A stretch of 64,000 bases of DNA from Lachnospiraceae bacterium (lineage in GTDB: Bacteria; Bacillota; Clostridia; Lachnospirales; Lachnospiraceae). A model generated the notes under the pieces. It had not been told where the DNA came from, ran no database searches, and worked only from the letters and a program-made list of their open reading frames with translations. Numbering within the stretch: the first letter of the stretch is position 1; the number at the start of each line of letters is the position of its first letter. Shown piece by piece: positions 44,314 through 53,135 of this stretch. The translations under genes were made by a program, and so were the position numbers. Location: assembly GCA_910574865.1 (NCBI GenBank), contig CAJTDN010000003.1:1-64000 (forward strand), written 5' to 3'.

Positions 44314-45286
44314 AGTACATCAGCACCCCGCTTTCCATCTCCGCCGCGGTCTCCTTCAAAACCTGGCTGTCCGACTTTGGCATCATGCTCCCTATCTTTG
44401 AGAAAAACGAAGACATGAAATTATCCGTGGTTTCCATGGAATAGAACTGGTACACGCCAAGCTCCGAACACATTTCATAGGTCATGTCGTCTTCCAGGGC
44501 AATCGCGTCAACAAGGCCGTTTTCCAAAGCCTGCTTCGCCGTATAGGTGCGCCCGTCGGCCAACGCCTTCACCTCTTCCGTCGACATTCCACGGCCGTCA
44601 CAGACAATCTCCACGAACCGTTCGTAACACTCGTCGACCTGCGACTGATAAATCGCGATTTGTTCGTCAGTCATGCGGCTGCCGTCCTTGTTCGCCCCGC
44701 TTGTAACGCTATAGTAACGAATTCCCAGCTTTTCATACAAGCCCGACATGTCATAGCCGGACATAATGACACCGATGGATCCCGTCGTCGTATTCGGGTT
44801 GGCATAAATCACGTCCCCCGCCATCGAAGCCATGTAACCGCCCGATGCCGCGTAATGCGCCATGTACACCCAGATAGGCTTCCCCGTCGACTCCTTGTAT
44901 TCCTGCAACTTCAAATACAATTCTTCGGACTCGTAAACCGTGCCGCCCGGCGAATCCACGTACAACAAAATCCCCTTGTTGTCAGAATCCGCCATCAACT
45001 CATCAATAAAATTCAAAGTCGAAATGTGCTGATAGCTCTGCGGGGTATCAAAGGGACCCGTCGCCAACTGCTCCTCAATCGTTCCCACCACGTTCACGAC
45101 GCCAATATACTCGCTCATCGGCGGATTGAACGTGTACCCATAATAATTGTCCAGCAAGAGGTTTGCCAGATATTCCTCCTGCATGCTCGTCGCCGTGGCA
45201 TTGCTAAGGACGCTACTCACGCCAATCGCGATAAACAATAATGCCGCCACCACCATGCCGATTATCTGTTTCTTCTTCATTTGCAA
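44294..45286 (-). CDS. sppA: Signal peptide peptidase SppA (S49 family)
   Basis: 330 aa. An N-terminal membrane anchor (IIGMVVAALLFIAIGVS) is followed by a Clp-like serine protease domain. The nucleophile lies in HYAASGGYMASMAGD and the family strand is NTTTGSIGVIMSG. The general-base lysine should lie in the second half near RTYTAKQALENGLVD. It degrades released signal peptides and membrane fragments. It is the first gene of the run with the RDD gene and queA, preceded by a 134-bp gap containing a 14-bp tandem repeat. Confidence 0.92.
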   Translation of the reverse strand: MQMKKKQIIGMVVAALLFIAIGVSSVLSNATATSMQEEYLANLLLDNYYGYTFNPPMSEYIGVVNVVGTIEEQLATGPFDTPQSYQHISTLNFIDELMADSDNKGILLYVDSPGGTVYESEELYLKLQEYKESTGKPIWVYMAHYAASGGYMASMAGDVIYANPNTTTGSIGVIMSGYDMSGLYEKLGIRYYSVTSGANKDGSRMTDEQIAIYQSQVDECYERFVEIVCDGRGMSTEEVKALADGRTYTAKQALENGLVDAIALEDDMTYEMCSELGVYQFYSMETTDNFMSSFFSKIGSMMPKSDSQVLKETAAEMESGVLMYYAEQLR

Positions 45287-45372
45287 CCACCTGTCTTTCT
45301 TCTTTAACTAGCGTTTCGTTGGATTTGTGAAACCGTCCCCGCCTCTTCCACCGATTCAAGGGCAACCCGCCC

Positions 45373-45427
45373 TCGGCTTTATTCTATCGGCTTTATTCTA
45401 TCGGCTTTATTTCCTCGGCTTTATTCT
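45373..45427 (-). repeat. Four tandem 14-15 bp units at the pheT stop codon
   Basis: Minus strand: GAATAAAGCCGAG, then GAAATAAAGCCGATA, GAATAAAGCCGATA and GAATAAAGCCGAG. The first unit supplies the last Glu codon and the TAA stop of pheT. Confidence 0.85.
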
Positions 45428-47841
45428 CTCAGCTTAATTCCCAAGCTTTCCAAACCGTTAAGAATCTTCTTCATCACGGCGGTGACATCCGCCTCCTCCA
45501 ACGTCTTGTCCGGTGCACGGAACACGACCGAGTACGCCACAGATTTGAAGCCCTCCTGAATCTGCGCGCCCTCATACAAGTCGAACAATTCAAAGCTCTC
45601 CAAATACTTTCCACCCCGCTGCAAGAGCATCGACTCAATCTGCCCGACTAACACGCCCTTTGGCACGACCATGCTAATGTCGCGGGAAACTGCCGGATAC
45701 CTGGCGATTCCGCAATATTTCCTGTCAAACGTAGCATATCCCAAAATCGACGGCATGTCAAGCACTGCCACGTAAGAGCGCGTCCCGATTCCATAATTGT
45801 CCGCCACCTGCGGATGCACCTCGCCCAGATAGCCGAGCAATTTTCCGTCATACAGAATGTCGGCCTGCCGTCCCGGATGGAGGTACGGCCTATCCGCCTT
45901 CGGCTCGTACGTCCTTCTTCCCTTCATGCCGATTTTTTCAAAAAATTCTTCTACCACGCCCTTCATGCTGAAGAAATCCCCGTCGCCGTACATTCCCAGC
46001 GTGAACTGCATCCGCTCGTCTGGAAGCTCGGAAAGCGGCAGGCTCTTCGGCAAATAGACGTTGCCCAGCTCATACAGGCGGACGTTTTTATTCCTTCGGT
46101 TAAAATTGGTTGCCAGGGAACTTAACATTCCATTCAGGGAAATCGTCCGCATGACACTGTAATCCTCGCCCAGCGGGTTCATGATTTCAATCGCCTCCCG
46201 CAGCGGCGAATCCTTCGGCAACAACAACTTGTCAAACACCTTCGGGCTCTCGAACGAATAACTCATGCCCTGGCTGAACCCGCAGAATTCGGCGATGTCA
46301 CGAGCCACCTGCTCGACGCGCAGCTTGAACGTCATTTTCCCGGTCGTCGCCTCCCCGTCCGGCAACGTGGTCGGAATATTGTCGTACCCGTAAAATCTCG
46401 CCACCTCCTCCGCCAAATCCGCGAGGCAGTGCAAATCCTGCCGAAACGTCGGGGCAATCACCTCGTTCGTCACCTCGTCATACGTCAAATCCAGCTTTTC
46501 AAAATAAGCAATCATCTGCTCCTTGGAAATGTCCGTGCCCAGCATCCGGTTAATCTTTTTCTCGTCAAATGCCACCCGCGCCGGTTCCCTCACCTCGTCG
46601 TATACGTCCACCATGCCGCCGACGACCTCGCCCGCGCCCATTTCCTCGACAAGCTGGCAGGCACGGTCAATCGCGGCTTTCGCGTTATTCGGGTCAAGGC
46701 CTTTCTCGAACTTGCTGGAAGCGTCCGTGCGAAGTCCCACTCTCTTGGCCGACTTGCGGATGTTCACCCCGTCGAAGCAGGCCGCTTCGAACAGCACGGT
46801 CTTCACGTCGTCGGTAATCATGGAATTTTCCCCGCCCATGATGCCGGCGATGCCGACTTCCTTCTCCCCGTCACAAATCATCAAGACGTCCTTGTCAAGC
46901 TTCCGCTCCTGCCCGTCCAACGTCGTGAACACGTCCCCGTCCGCCGCGGTCTTAACGATGATTTGCCGCCCGGCAATCGTGTCCAGATCATAGGCATGCA
47001 TCGGCTGCCCGTACTCCTCCATCACGTAGTTGGTAATGTCAACCAGGTTGTTGATTGGCCGGATGCCCACGGAGGCCAACCGCCTTTGCATCCACTTGGG
47101 CGACGGGGCAATCTTGATGTTTTTTACCACCCGCGCGCAATACCTCGGGCAGAGCTCCTTGTTTTCCACGGAAACCTGGATATAATCTGCCGCGTCCTCG
47201 CCATTTCCCGTCTCCGCCACCACCGGCGGAACAAATTTCTTGCCAAAGGTGGCGGCCGCCTCCCGCGCGATTCCTATCACGCTGTAGCAGTCCACCCGGT
47301 TGGAAGTGACCTCGTATTCAAATACCGCGTCGTGTAGGCCAAGCGCCTCCACCGCGTCCGCGCCCACTTCCGCGTCCTCCGGGAAAATGTAGATGCCATG
47401 CTCCGGCGCCTCCGGGTACATGTCACGATTGGAACCCAATTCCTCAATGGAGCACATCATGCCGTCGCTCTCAATGCCACGCAGCTTGCCCTTCTTGATT
47501 TGGATACCGCCCTCGACGCGCTGTCCCGGCTCGTGGCCGCCCGCCACGCGGCCGCCGTCCAAAACGACGGGAACCTTCGCCCCCTCGTAAACGTTGGGCG
47601 CGCCGGTCACGATCTGGATTCCCCCCGTCCCCACGTTTACCTGGCAGACGACCAGCTTGTCCGCGTCAGGATGTCTCTCTATTTTCTCAATCTGCCCGAT
47701 GACGATTTTCTCCAAATCCGCGTCCGTCTCCTCGAAGCCCTCCACCTTCGTCCCGGACAACGTCATCGCGTCAGTATATTCCTGCGCCGTCATGTCCAGG
47801 TCAGGAACATACGCCTTAATCCATGATAATGAAGTATTCAT
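45421..47841 (-). CDS. pheT: Phenylalanyl-tRNA synthetase beta subunit
   Basis: 806 aa, full length. The N-terminal EMAP-type tRNA-binding domain (VIGQIEKIERHPDADKLVVC) is followed by the B3/B4 editing domain and B5 domain. The catalytic-like core contains DIAEFCGFSQGMSYSF, and an anticodon-binding FDX-ACB domain lies at the end (YPAVSRDISMVVPKGV). It forms the alpha2-beta2 enzyme with PheS. It is separated from pheS by 281 bp of tandem repeats but has its own RBS (GAGGA, 8 nt before ATG). Expression should follow the T-box upstream of pheS. Confidence 0.97.
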   Translation of the reverse strand: MNTSLSWIKAYVPDLDMTAQEYTDAMTLSGTKVEGFEETDADLEKIVIGQIEKIERHPDADKLVVCQVNVGTGGIQIVTGAPNVYEGAKVPVVLDGGRVAGGHEPGQRVEGGIQIKKGKLRGIESDGMMCSIEELGSNRDMYPEAPEHGIYIFPEDAEVGADAVEALGLHDAVFEYEVTSNRVDCYSVIGIAREAAATFGKKFVPPVVAETGNGEDAADYIQVSVENKELCPRYCARVVKNIKIAPSPKWMQRRLASVGIRPINNLVDITNYVMEEYGQPMHAYDLDTIAGRQIIVKTAADGDVFTTLDGQERKLDKDVLMICDGEKEVGIAGIMGGENSMITDDVKTVLFEAACFDGVNIRKSAKRVGLRTDASSKFEKGLDPNNAKAAIDRACQLVEEMGAGEVVGGMVDVYDEVREPARVAFDEKKINRMLGTDISKEQMIAYFEKLDLTYDEVTNEVIAPTFRQDLHCLADLAEEVARFYGYDNIPTTLPDGEATTGKMTFKLRVEQVARDIAEFCGFSQGMSYSFESPKVFDKLLLPKDSPLREAIEIMNPLGEDYSVMRTISLNGMLSSLATNFNRRNKNVRLYELGNVYLPKSLPLSELPDERMQFTLGMYGDGDFFSMKGVVEEFFEKIGMKGRRTYEPKADRPYLHPGRQADILYDGKLLGYLGEVHPQVADNYGIGTRSYVAVLDMPSILGYATFDRKYCGIARYPAVSRDISMVVPKGVLVGQIESMLLQRGGKYLESFELFDLYEGAQIQEGFKSVAYSVVFRAPDKTLEEADVTAVMKKILNGLESLGIKLRE

Positions 47842-47865
47842 CGTATAAAATCCTCGCTTTCTCTA

Positions 47866-48122
47866 TCTTCAAACTTTCACTAAATTCTTTTCGGTCAAGG
47901 AAGTTCTTTTCGCTAAATTCGACCTTCGGTCTCATTAATCTCAAAGAACGACCTCGCACTAAATTCAAGCTTCGCCTTCGGCTCGCTTTCATTAAGTTGC
48001 TTTCGGTCTCGGTCAAGGAAGTTCTTTTCGCTAAATTCAACCTTCGGTCTCATTAATCTCAAAGAACGACCTCGCACTAAGTTCATCCTTCGCTATGCTC
48101 GGATTCACTAAGTTGCTTTCGG
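47866..48122 (-). repeat. Two and a half copies of the ~112-bp intergenic repeat between pheS and pheT
   Basis: Minus strand: unit 1 at 48122-48013 (110 bp), a 6-nt spacer, unit 2 at 48006-47895 (112 bp), then a partial unit starting CCGAAAAGAATTTAGTG. Each begins CCGAAAGCAACTTA and contains GTGCGAGGTCGTTCTTTGAG. The TGA stop codon of pheS occupies the place of the TGA that ends each repeat unit. Confidence 0.85.
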
Positions 48123-49142
48123 TCAGAACTGTTTCAAAAAACGGATGTCATTTTCATATAACAAGCGCATGTCGTCTATCTCGTACTTCAAAAGGGCGAT
48201 GCGCTCCAGTCCCACGCCGAACGCGAACCCGTTATATTCCTCCGGGTCGATGCCGCACATCTCCAGCACGTGCGGGTGCACCATGCCGCAGCCGAGAATT
48301 TCAATCCAGCCGGATCCCTTGCAGAACCGGCATCCCTTGCCGCCACATTTGAAACAGCTCACGTCCACCTCCGCGCTGGGCTCCGTGAACGGGAAATGGT
48401 GCGGACGGAACTTTGTCTTCGTCTCCGGCCCGAACAGTTCCTTGGCAAATACCTCCAGCGTCCCCTTCAAGTCGGCAAAGGAAATGTCCTTGTCGATGAC
48501 CAGCCCTTCAATCTGGTGGAACGACGGTGAATGCGTCGCGTCCACCTCGTCGGAACGGAATACCCTTCCGGGCGCGATCATGCGGATGGGCAGTTTCCCT
48601 TGCTCCATCACGCGCGCCTGCACCGGCGAAGTCTGCGTGCGCAGCAAAATTTCCTTATTGATGTAAAACGTGTCCTGCTCGTCCTTCGCCGGATGGTCTG
48701 CCGGAATGTTGAGCTTTTCAAAGTTATACTCGTCGTACTCCACTTCCGGACCTTCCACCACCTCGTAGCCCATACCGACAAAAATACGTTCCACCTCTTC
48801 CAGGGCGATGGTGTTCGGATGCCTATGGCCGACGTTGTTTTTCTTGGCCGGGAGTGTCACGTCAATGACTTCCTTCTTTAACCGCTCCTCGCGGATGGCC
48901 CGTTCCATCTTCGTCTTCGTCTCCTCCAAAAACTGCTCGATGGCGGCGCGGGTCTCGTTGACCATCTGCCCCACCTTCGGGCGTTCCTCCGGGGCCACGT
49001 CCTTCATGCCCTTCAAAACGGCGGTCAGTTCCCCTTTCTTCCCCAAAAAACGAACGCGCACGTCGTTCAGTTTTTCCGGCACGTCTGAGACGCGAATGGC
49101 CTCGATGGCCTCCTTCTTGATTTGTTCCAATCTGTCCTTCAT
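48123..49142 (-). CDS. pheS: Phenylalanyl-tRNA synthetase alpha subunit
   Basis: 339 aa from the ATG at 49142, which has GAGGAG 9 nt upstream; an in-frame ATG at 49163 would add seven basic residues. An N-terminal coiled coil is followed by the class II catalytic core with motif 2 ([19 protein letters not shown]) and motif 3 ([15 protein letters not shown]). The Firmicute-type four-cysteine insert [12 protein letters not shown] is intact. It charges tRNA-Phe together with PheT and is under T-box control. Confidence 0.97.
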   Translation of the reverse strand: MKDRLEQIKKEAIEAIRVSDVPEKLNDVRVRFLGKKGELTAVLKGMKDVAPEERPKVGQMVNETRAAIEQFLEETKTKMERAIREERLKKEVIDVTLPAKKNNVGHRHPNTIALEEVERIFVGMGYEVVEGPEVEYDEYNFEKLNIPADHPAKDEQDTFYINKEILLRTQTSPVQARVMEQGKLPIRMIAPGRVFRSDEVDATHSPSFHQIEGLVIDKDISFADLKGTLEVFAKELFGPETKTKFRPHHFPFTEPSAEVDVSCFKCGGKGCRFCKGSGWIEILGCGMVHPHVLEMCGIDPEEYNGFAFGVGLERIALLKYEIDDMRLLYENDIRFLKQF

Positions 49143-49188
49143 TTTTCCTACTCCTCGCTTCATAAAAATGTTTTCCCAAAGATTTTTT

Positions 49189-49215
49189 GATATAGGAAAT
49201 GAAGCTGCCTATATC
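49189..49215 (-). terminator. Second hairpin in the pheS leader
   Basis: GATATAGG/CCTATATC 8-bp stem between the T-box terminator and the pheS start, followed on the minus strand by AAAAAATC. More likely an RNA structural element than a second terminator. Confidence 0.35.
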
Positions 49216-49582
49216 AAAAAAACATCCATCCCGAAAGGGACGAATGTTTAATCCGCGGTACCACCCTGGTTCCCATGACTAACTCATGGACACTCAACTC
49301 TTGTGTAACGTACAATCTACGTCATCCCCTACTCTACGCCCGCTCTGGCTACCTTGTCCAAAATACAGCTGGCATGTCTTTACCATTCCATCTCGCATGT
49401 CTTTTCTATACTCGCCAAGGAAATTTTCAAGGATGCAGCTCACGTGGGAAATTCGATTGCCATCTGAACCAAGGAAAACTTTCAGCCGGTGGCTTTCCCT
49501 CTCTGATGGGAAATGGCTCTCTACTTTACACGATCCTTGCCTTTTTCTATGTCACGGCCATCACGCCTGCCGCTTATTTACT
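49216..49582 (-). promoter_or_regulatory. T-box riboswitch (tRNA-Phe responsive) upstream of pheST
   Basis: The T-box consensus AGGGTGGTACCGCGG is present on the minus strand at 49267-49253. An intrinsic terminator follows (AACATTCGTCCC/GGGATGGATGTT plus T-run, 49249-49216). Stem I is bounded by AAGGAT and ATCCTT, with TTC at 49450-49448 as candidate specifier codon. Uncharged tRNA-Phe would pair with specifier and T-box, form the antiterminator and allow pheST transcription. Confidence 0.92.
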
Positions 49583-49588
49583 TTACCT

Positions 49589-49616
49589 ATTCTAACATAT
49601 CAAAAAAGAAAGTCAA
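49589..49616 (-). promoter_or_regulatory. Promoter of the pheST T-box transcript
   Basis: Minus strand TTGACT (49616-49611), a 16-bp spacer and TAGAAT (49594-49589). Confidence 0.7.
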
Positions 49617-49664
49617 GCTAAAAATCACATTTTATTTTTCTCGAGGCTCACCGGGCGCACTTAC

Positions 49665-49699
49665 TTTTCACGGAGGACGCTCAAACAGCTGCGAAATCC
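49665..49699 (+). repeat. Dispersed ~35-bp repeat, copy 3
   Basis: TTTTCACGGAGGACGC followed by TCAAACAGCTGCGAAATCC; compare 23745-23780 and 26122-26155. Confidence 0.55.
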
Positions 49700-49829
49700 T
49701 GCGCAGAGAACTGTAAGAATAAACTTGACGATAATTCCCGTTTATACTAAACTAAGAAAGGAAAAAATAACGTTTGTGCGGAAACCACCATACATAAGGT
49801 GCCCCGCCAGATATGCGGAGGTGGAATCA

Positions 49830-50126
49830 ATGAACGTCGTCACCATGCTGGACGAGTTACAAAACAAGGCGCTGCAAGAACCGGAAGTTCGGACCCTGTT
49901 TTTAGAGGCACAAGGAGATCCGGAGCCGCTCACGGCATTTTGCCAAGTCTGTCAAAAGCTCGGATATGAACTCTATGAGATGGATTTGATTTGTGCCGGA
50001 GAAGAATTTCATGCGGCCATGAAGCGAAGCACCAATGGCGGCGGGGAGAACTCCCCGATGCTGACCGGGCAGGATGACTTTTACGAATTATTTATGGCAA
50101 GCATAAGGAAAAAAACATATGAATAA
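49830..50126 (+). CDS. Nif11-leader-like small protein
   Basis: 98 aa from the ATG at 49830, which has GGAGGTG 6 nt upstream. It resembles the Nif11-type leader family: a short acidic helix (VVTMLDELQNKALQEPEVR), a second helix ending KLGYELYEMDL, then RSTNGGGENSPM and an acidic aromatic tail QDDFYELF. In other bacteria Nif11-type leaders carry RiPP core peptides, with cleavage after a glycine pair. Here there is no modification enzyme, peptidase-transporter or obvious core, so a regulatory or adaptor role is equally possible. The stop codon overlaps the PfkB gene start by 8 nt (translational coupling). Confidence 0.5.
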   Translation: MNVVTMLDELQNKALQEPEVRTLFLEAQGDPEPLTAFCQVCQKLGYELYEMDLICAGEEFHAAMKRSTNGGGENSPMLTGQDDFYELFMASIRKKTYE

Positions 50127-51066
50127 CAATCCTGATTATATTATCATCGGAGCCTCCGTCCTGGACGCCCTGGCACTTCCGGTCGCGCCAAACGTGTTTG
50201 AAACGGGATCGGTCGCCGCCGACCATATTGCCATGCACACCGGCGGGGACGCGTTAAATGAGGCCACGGTGCTCGCGTCACTTGGCGAGTCCGTCCGGCT
50301 GGTGAGCAAAATCGGCGCGGATTACGCCGGAAATTACATAGACGCACATTGCCAACACTTGAAGATGGACACCACGTTCCTGCGAAGGGAGGCCTCCCTC
50401 GAAACAAGCGTGAACCTCGTGCTGGTTGACGACCTGGGGGAACGCCATTTCGTCACTTCGCCCAACGGCTGTCTCCGCAAGCTTTATCCTTCGGACATAC
50501 CGGATACCGCGTTTTTCGGGGCAAGATACCTATGCTTTGCCAGCATTTTCGTATTCCCCGCTTTCGACGACGATGCCTTGGCAAAATTATTATCCGAGGC
50601 GAAAAAGGGCGGCCTGATCCTCTGCGCGGACATGACAAAGCCAAAACACGGCGAGACTTTGGAGGATTTAAAGAACAGCCTGCCCCTGCTGGATTATATT
50701 TTTCCGAACCAGGAGGAGGCAAGCCTCCTTACCGGCCTCACGGACTGCGACGACATCGCGGACGCATTCCTTCAGTGCGGAGTCCGATGCGTCGTTTTAA
50801 AAACGGGAGCCGGGGGATGCTTCATAAAAACGGCATGGGAACGGTATTGTGTTCCGGCCTTTCCCCATGCCCGTTGCCTGGACACGACCGGGGCCGGGGA
50901 CACGTTCACCGCCTGCTTTCTGGACGCGCTAAACCATGGGATGACATTGCCGGAATGTGGAAAATTTGCAAACGCCGGGGCTTCCATTTGCATCGAACAA
51001 ATTGGCGCGACCTGCGGGATTGAAAACAGAGAACAAGTCATGAAGCGGTATCAAATGTTTTCTTAG
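50119..51066 (+). CDS. PfkB-family carbohydrate kinase
   Basis: A 315-aa ribokinase-like kinase. The first signature region is MHTGGDALNEATVLASLGE at about residues 35-53. The second is DTTGAGDTFTACFLDAL at about 255-271, with the catalytic aspartate and anion hole. It phosphorylates a sugar or nucleoside; the substrate is not predictable. It starts inside the end of the Nif11-like gene (ATGAATAA overlap) with AAGGA upstream, and a TetR regulator gene follows after 50 bp. The three genes are probably one unit. Confidence 0.88.
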   Translation: MNNNPDYIIIGASVLDALALPVAPNVFETGSVAADHIAMHTGGDALNEATVLASLGESVRLVSKIGADYAGNYIDAHCQHLKMDTTFLRREASLETSVNLVLVDDLGERHFVTSPNGCLRKLYPSDIPDTAFFGARYLCFASIFVFPAFDDDALAKLLSEAKKGGLILCADMTKPKHGETLEDLKNSLPLLDYIFPNQEEASLLTGLTDCDDIADAFLQCGVRCVVLKTGAGGCFIKTAWERYCVPAFPHARCLDTTGAGDTFTACFLDALNHGMTLPECGKFANAGASICIEQIGATCGIENREQVMKRYQMFS

Positions 51067-51089
51067 CGTCAGTTTACAGAAGGCAACAC
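51064..51089 (+). repeat. Dispersed repeat fragment at the PfkB stop codon
   Basis: TAGCGTCAGTTTACAGAAGG then CAACAC; the leading TAG is the PfkB stop codon. Related to 13253 and 37205. Confidence 0.5.
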
Positions 51090-51116
51090 TAATATCAACG
51101 CAAGGAGGGGGACTTC

Positions 51117-51692
51117 ATGGAACTTATTTCATCATCCGGCAATAAGGAATACTTGAAAGCGGAGGAGGCAATCCTGCAAGCATTCTTTTCCCTGTTGGAG
51201 GATTATTCCTTCGACCAGATTACCGTTTCGCAAATCATTGCCACCGCGAACGTTAATCGCTCCACCTTTTACCGACATTACCAAGACAAGTATGAAATAT
51301 TGGAAAAGATTCAAGAGTCCGCGTTGCCGGTCACGAATAAAATGTTACATCCCTTTTTCGAGTCTTCGAAAGACCTTTTTGAAATTTTGTTCCATACTTC
51401 TTATTTGGAAGAACACTTTCCTATGGAATATAAGAAATATTTTTTTCAATTGATGCAGATTCAAACTGCAAACTTTAACTTGTCGAAAATGATACACGAA
51501 GGATTCATGGCGGCATACACTCCTGCGGAGGCCTCCCCGAACCCGCAATTAGAAAAAGAATTATTCGCAGGCATCGCGTTCCAGATGCTGATTTACCGTC
51601 TTTCCAACACGTCCCCCAAGTCGCCGGATGACGGGCAGGCGGTTCTGCGTTCCTTGGTAAGGCAACTTGAAAAGACCTTGGACAACCGTTGA
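51117..51692 (+). CDS. TetR/AcrR-family transcriptional regulator
   Basis: 191 aa with the N-terminal TetR DNA-binding domain (SFDQITVSQIIATANVNRST, then FYRHYQDKYEIL, about residues 22-56) and an all-helical ligand domain typical of the TetR group in Firmicutes. The RBS is AGGAGG. Co-directional with the kinase gene upstream, it may control that unit or the secreted-protein gene behind it. Confidence 0.88.
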   Translation: MELISSSGNKEYLKAEEAILQAFFSLLEDYSFDQITVSQIIATANVNRSTFYRHYQDKYEILEKIQESALPVTNKMLHPFFESSKDLFEILFHTSYLEEHFPMEYKKYFFQLMQIQTANFNLSKMIHEGFMAAYTPAEASPNPQLEKELFAGIAFQMLIYRLSNTSPKSPDDGQAVLRSLVRQLEKTLDNR

Positions 51693-51703
51693 AAGCCTGC
51701 GAC

Positions 51704-51847
51704 ACAATCCAGCGCGGGCTGAATTGTGTCAGGCATCACCCGCGTTTTTAATTTGCCTTTGGCAAAGCGGGTGATGCATCGGCCAGATTTACGTTCATTC
51801 TCCGAGCCAGTCAGCGTAGTGACTGGCTCGGGACTAAACCATGATAG
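51704..51847. mobile_element. 144-bp three-hairpin element flanked by direct repeats, related in layout to copies A/B
   Basis: Hairpin 1 is GACACAATCCAGC / GCTGAATTGTGTC, partly in the flank. Hairpin 2 is GCATCACCCGC / GCGGGTGATGC with an inner TTGCC-TTT-GGCAA. Hairpin 3 is CCGAGCCAGTCA / TGACTGGCTCGG. GCCTGCGAC (51695-51703) is repeated at 51848-51856. Length, hairpin order and the inner TTGCC-GGCAA match the 147-bp elements while most stem bases differ on both arms. Confidence 0.7.
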
Positions 51848-51935
51848 GCCTGCGACATTTTGTCGCATATTGTCGCTTTTTTCTCTTCTTCCATCGTGAT
51901 ATGATATTCACATCACAACATTGGAGGAAGGATTT

Positions 51936-53117
51936 ATGAAAAGAAATAAGATGAAAAATCGAGCAAGAAAACTCATTTCCATGGTGCTGGCGACGGCCAT
52001 CCTGCCGTGTCTCTTTGTTTCCACCGCACACGCAAAAGAGGACAAGGCAATGCAATATGTGGACGGCAATCTGGATTCCCTGCAGGTTGAGACGGGGGAC
52101 CTGGTTTATTTCGGCCAGGATGACGACGAACTCAGTTTCGACACTTGCTGGCAGGTACTGGACGCAAAACAAACGAACACTGGTGAGGACGGCATGTTCT
52201 TGATGACCAAGAACCTCGTCGCGTACCAGGATGAAAAAGGCATCTTGTTTGAAGACACGGACAATCCGGTTGGCAACGAATACCGGGGAAGCACCATCCA
52301 GAAATTCTGTGGCGAGTTTGCCGAAACCCATTTTTCCGACGCGGAAAATGCCGCCGTCATCGCCACCTCGAAGTCCGACGCGGAATTTAAAACGCCCGTT
52401 TTTTTCCAAGGAAAAAATACCACGGTAAACTTTGACCCCGCAGAAGGCATTCTGGATAACGACAAGGTGTTTTTATTGTCGGCGGAAGAAGTGAACAATC
52501 CCGAATACGGGTTCACCGGCGACGAGTCGCGAATCGCGACGTTTAACGGCGTGGACAGCAATTGGTGGCTGCGCTCTCCCCATGATTATAAATTTCCCCT
52601 GGACGTGGGATTCGTGTTCGCCAACGGCTGGCAGGCAGACTTGTACGTCAACGGCTTTTCCATGCTCCACACGCCTTATACCGCGCGCCTGGCGTTGAAC
52701 CTCGATGCCTCGCAGATTTTATTCGCCACTTCCGTGGACGCTGGTTCCGACATGGAGGCGGAAATCGGCATGCTGGAGGAAGTCGGCACGGCAGAAACAT
52801 CCCAGTGGAAGCTGACCGTCAAGGATGAAAAACGCAATGAATTTCAGGCCTCCCGTATTTTTCACTTGTTCGGTTTTTGCGCAATCCATTTCGAAGGGGC
52901 AGAAACCGGTGAGAACGAGCGCGTATCCGCCGTCATCATCAATGACAGCGGCGAAGTCACGTATTATGGAACCGTCGCCAAGAACAAGACGGACGGGTTT
53001 TTGCTCCTGAATTTGCAGGACAAATACGACGACGGCGACACGCTATACCTATTTTCAGAAAATGCGGCAGACGGCACGTCCACGAACTACGCGGGCGGTT
53101 TGAGCAAAGTACTATGA
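51936..53117 (+). CDS. Secreted protein with DUF6273-like domain
   Basis: 393 aa. A signal peptide (basic start, then LISMVLATAILPCLFVSTAHA) is cut after AHA. The mature part contains GDLVYFGQDDDE and TCWQVLDAKQ strands, and NWWLRSPHDY followed by VGFVFANGW. This pattern is typical of DUF6273 (C-type-lectin/FGE-like fold) in extracellular Lachnospiraceae proteins. A C-terminal beta domain (about 255-393) is unfamiliar. The start at 51936 has GGAGGAAGG upstream. Probably a surface or secreted binding protein with unknown ligand. Confidence 0.8.
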   Translation: MKRNKMKNRARKLISMVLATAILPCLFVSTAHAKEDKAMQYVDGNLDSLQVETGDLVYFGQDDDELSFDTCWQVLDAKQTNTGEDGMFLMTKNLVAYQDEKGILFEDTDNPVGNEYRGSTIQKFCGEFAETHFSDAENAAVIATSKSDAEFKTPVFFQGKNTTVNFDPAEGILDNDKVFLLSAEEVNNPEYGFTGDESRIATFNGVDSNWWLRSPHDYKFPLDVGFVFANGWQADLYVNGFSMLHTPYTARLALNLDASQILFATSVDAGSDMEAEIGMLEEVGTAETSQWKLTVKDEKRNEFQASRIFHLFGFCAIHFEGAETGENERVSAVIINDSGEVTYYGTVAKNKTDGFLLLNLQDKYDDGDTLYLFSENAADGTSTNYAGGLSKVL

Positions 53118-53135
53118 AGTTTTCGCAAATATTTA

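Noticed and set aside
44848-45241. Plus-strand frame opposite sppA
   Set aside because: Shadow of a GC-rich coding frame; the SppA motifs on the minus strand explain the region.
47816-48056. Small open frames across the pheS-pheT repeats
   Set aside because: Readings of the repeat itself; frames end at repeat-encoded stops and differ between units.
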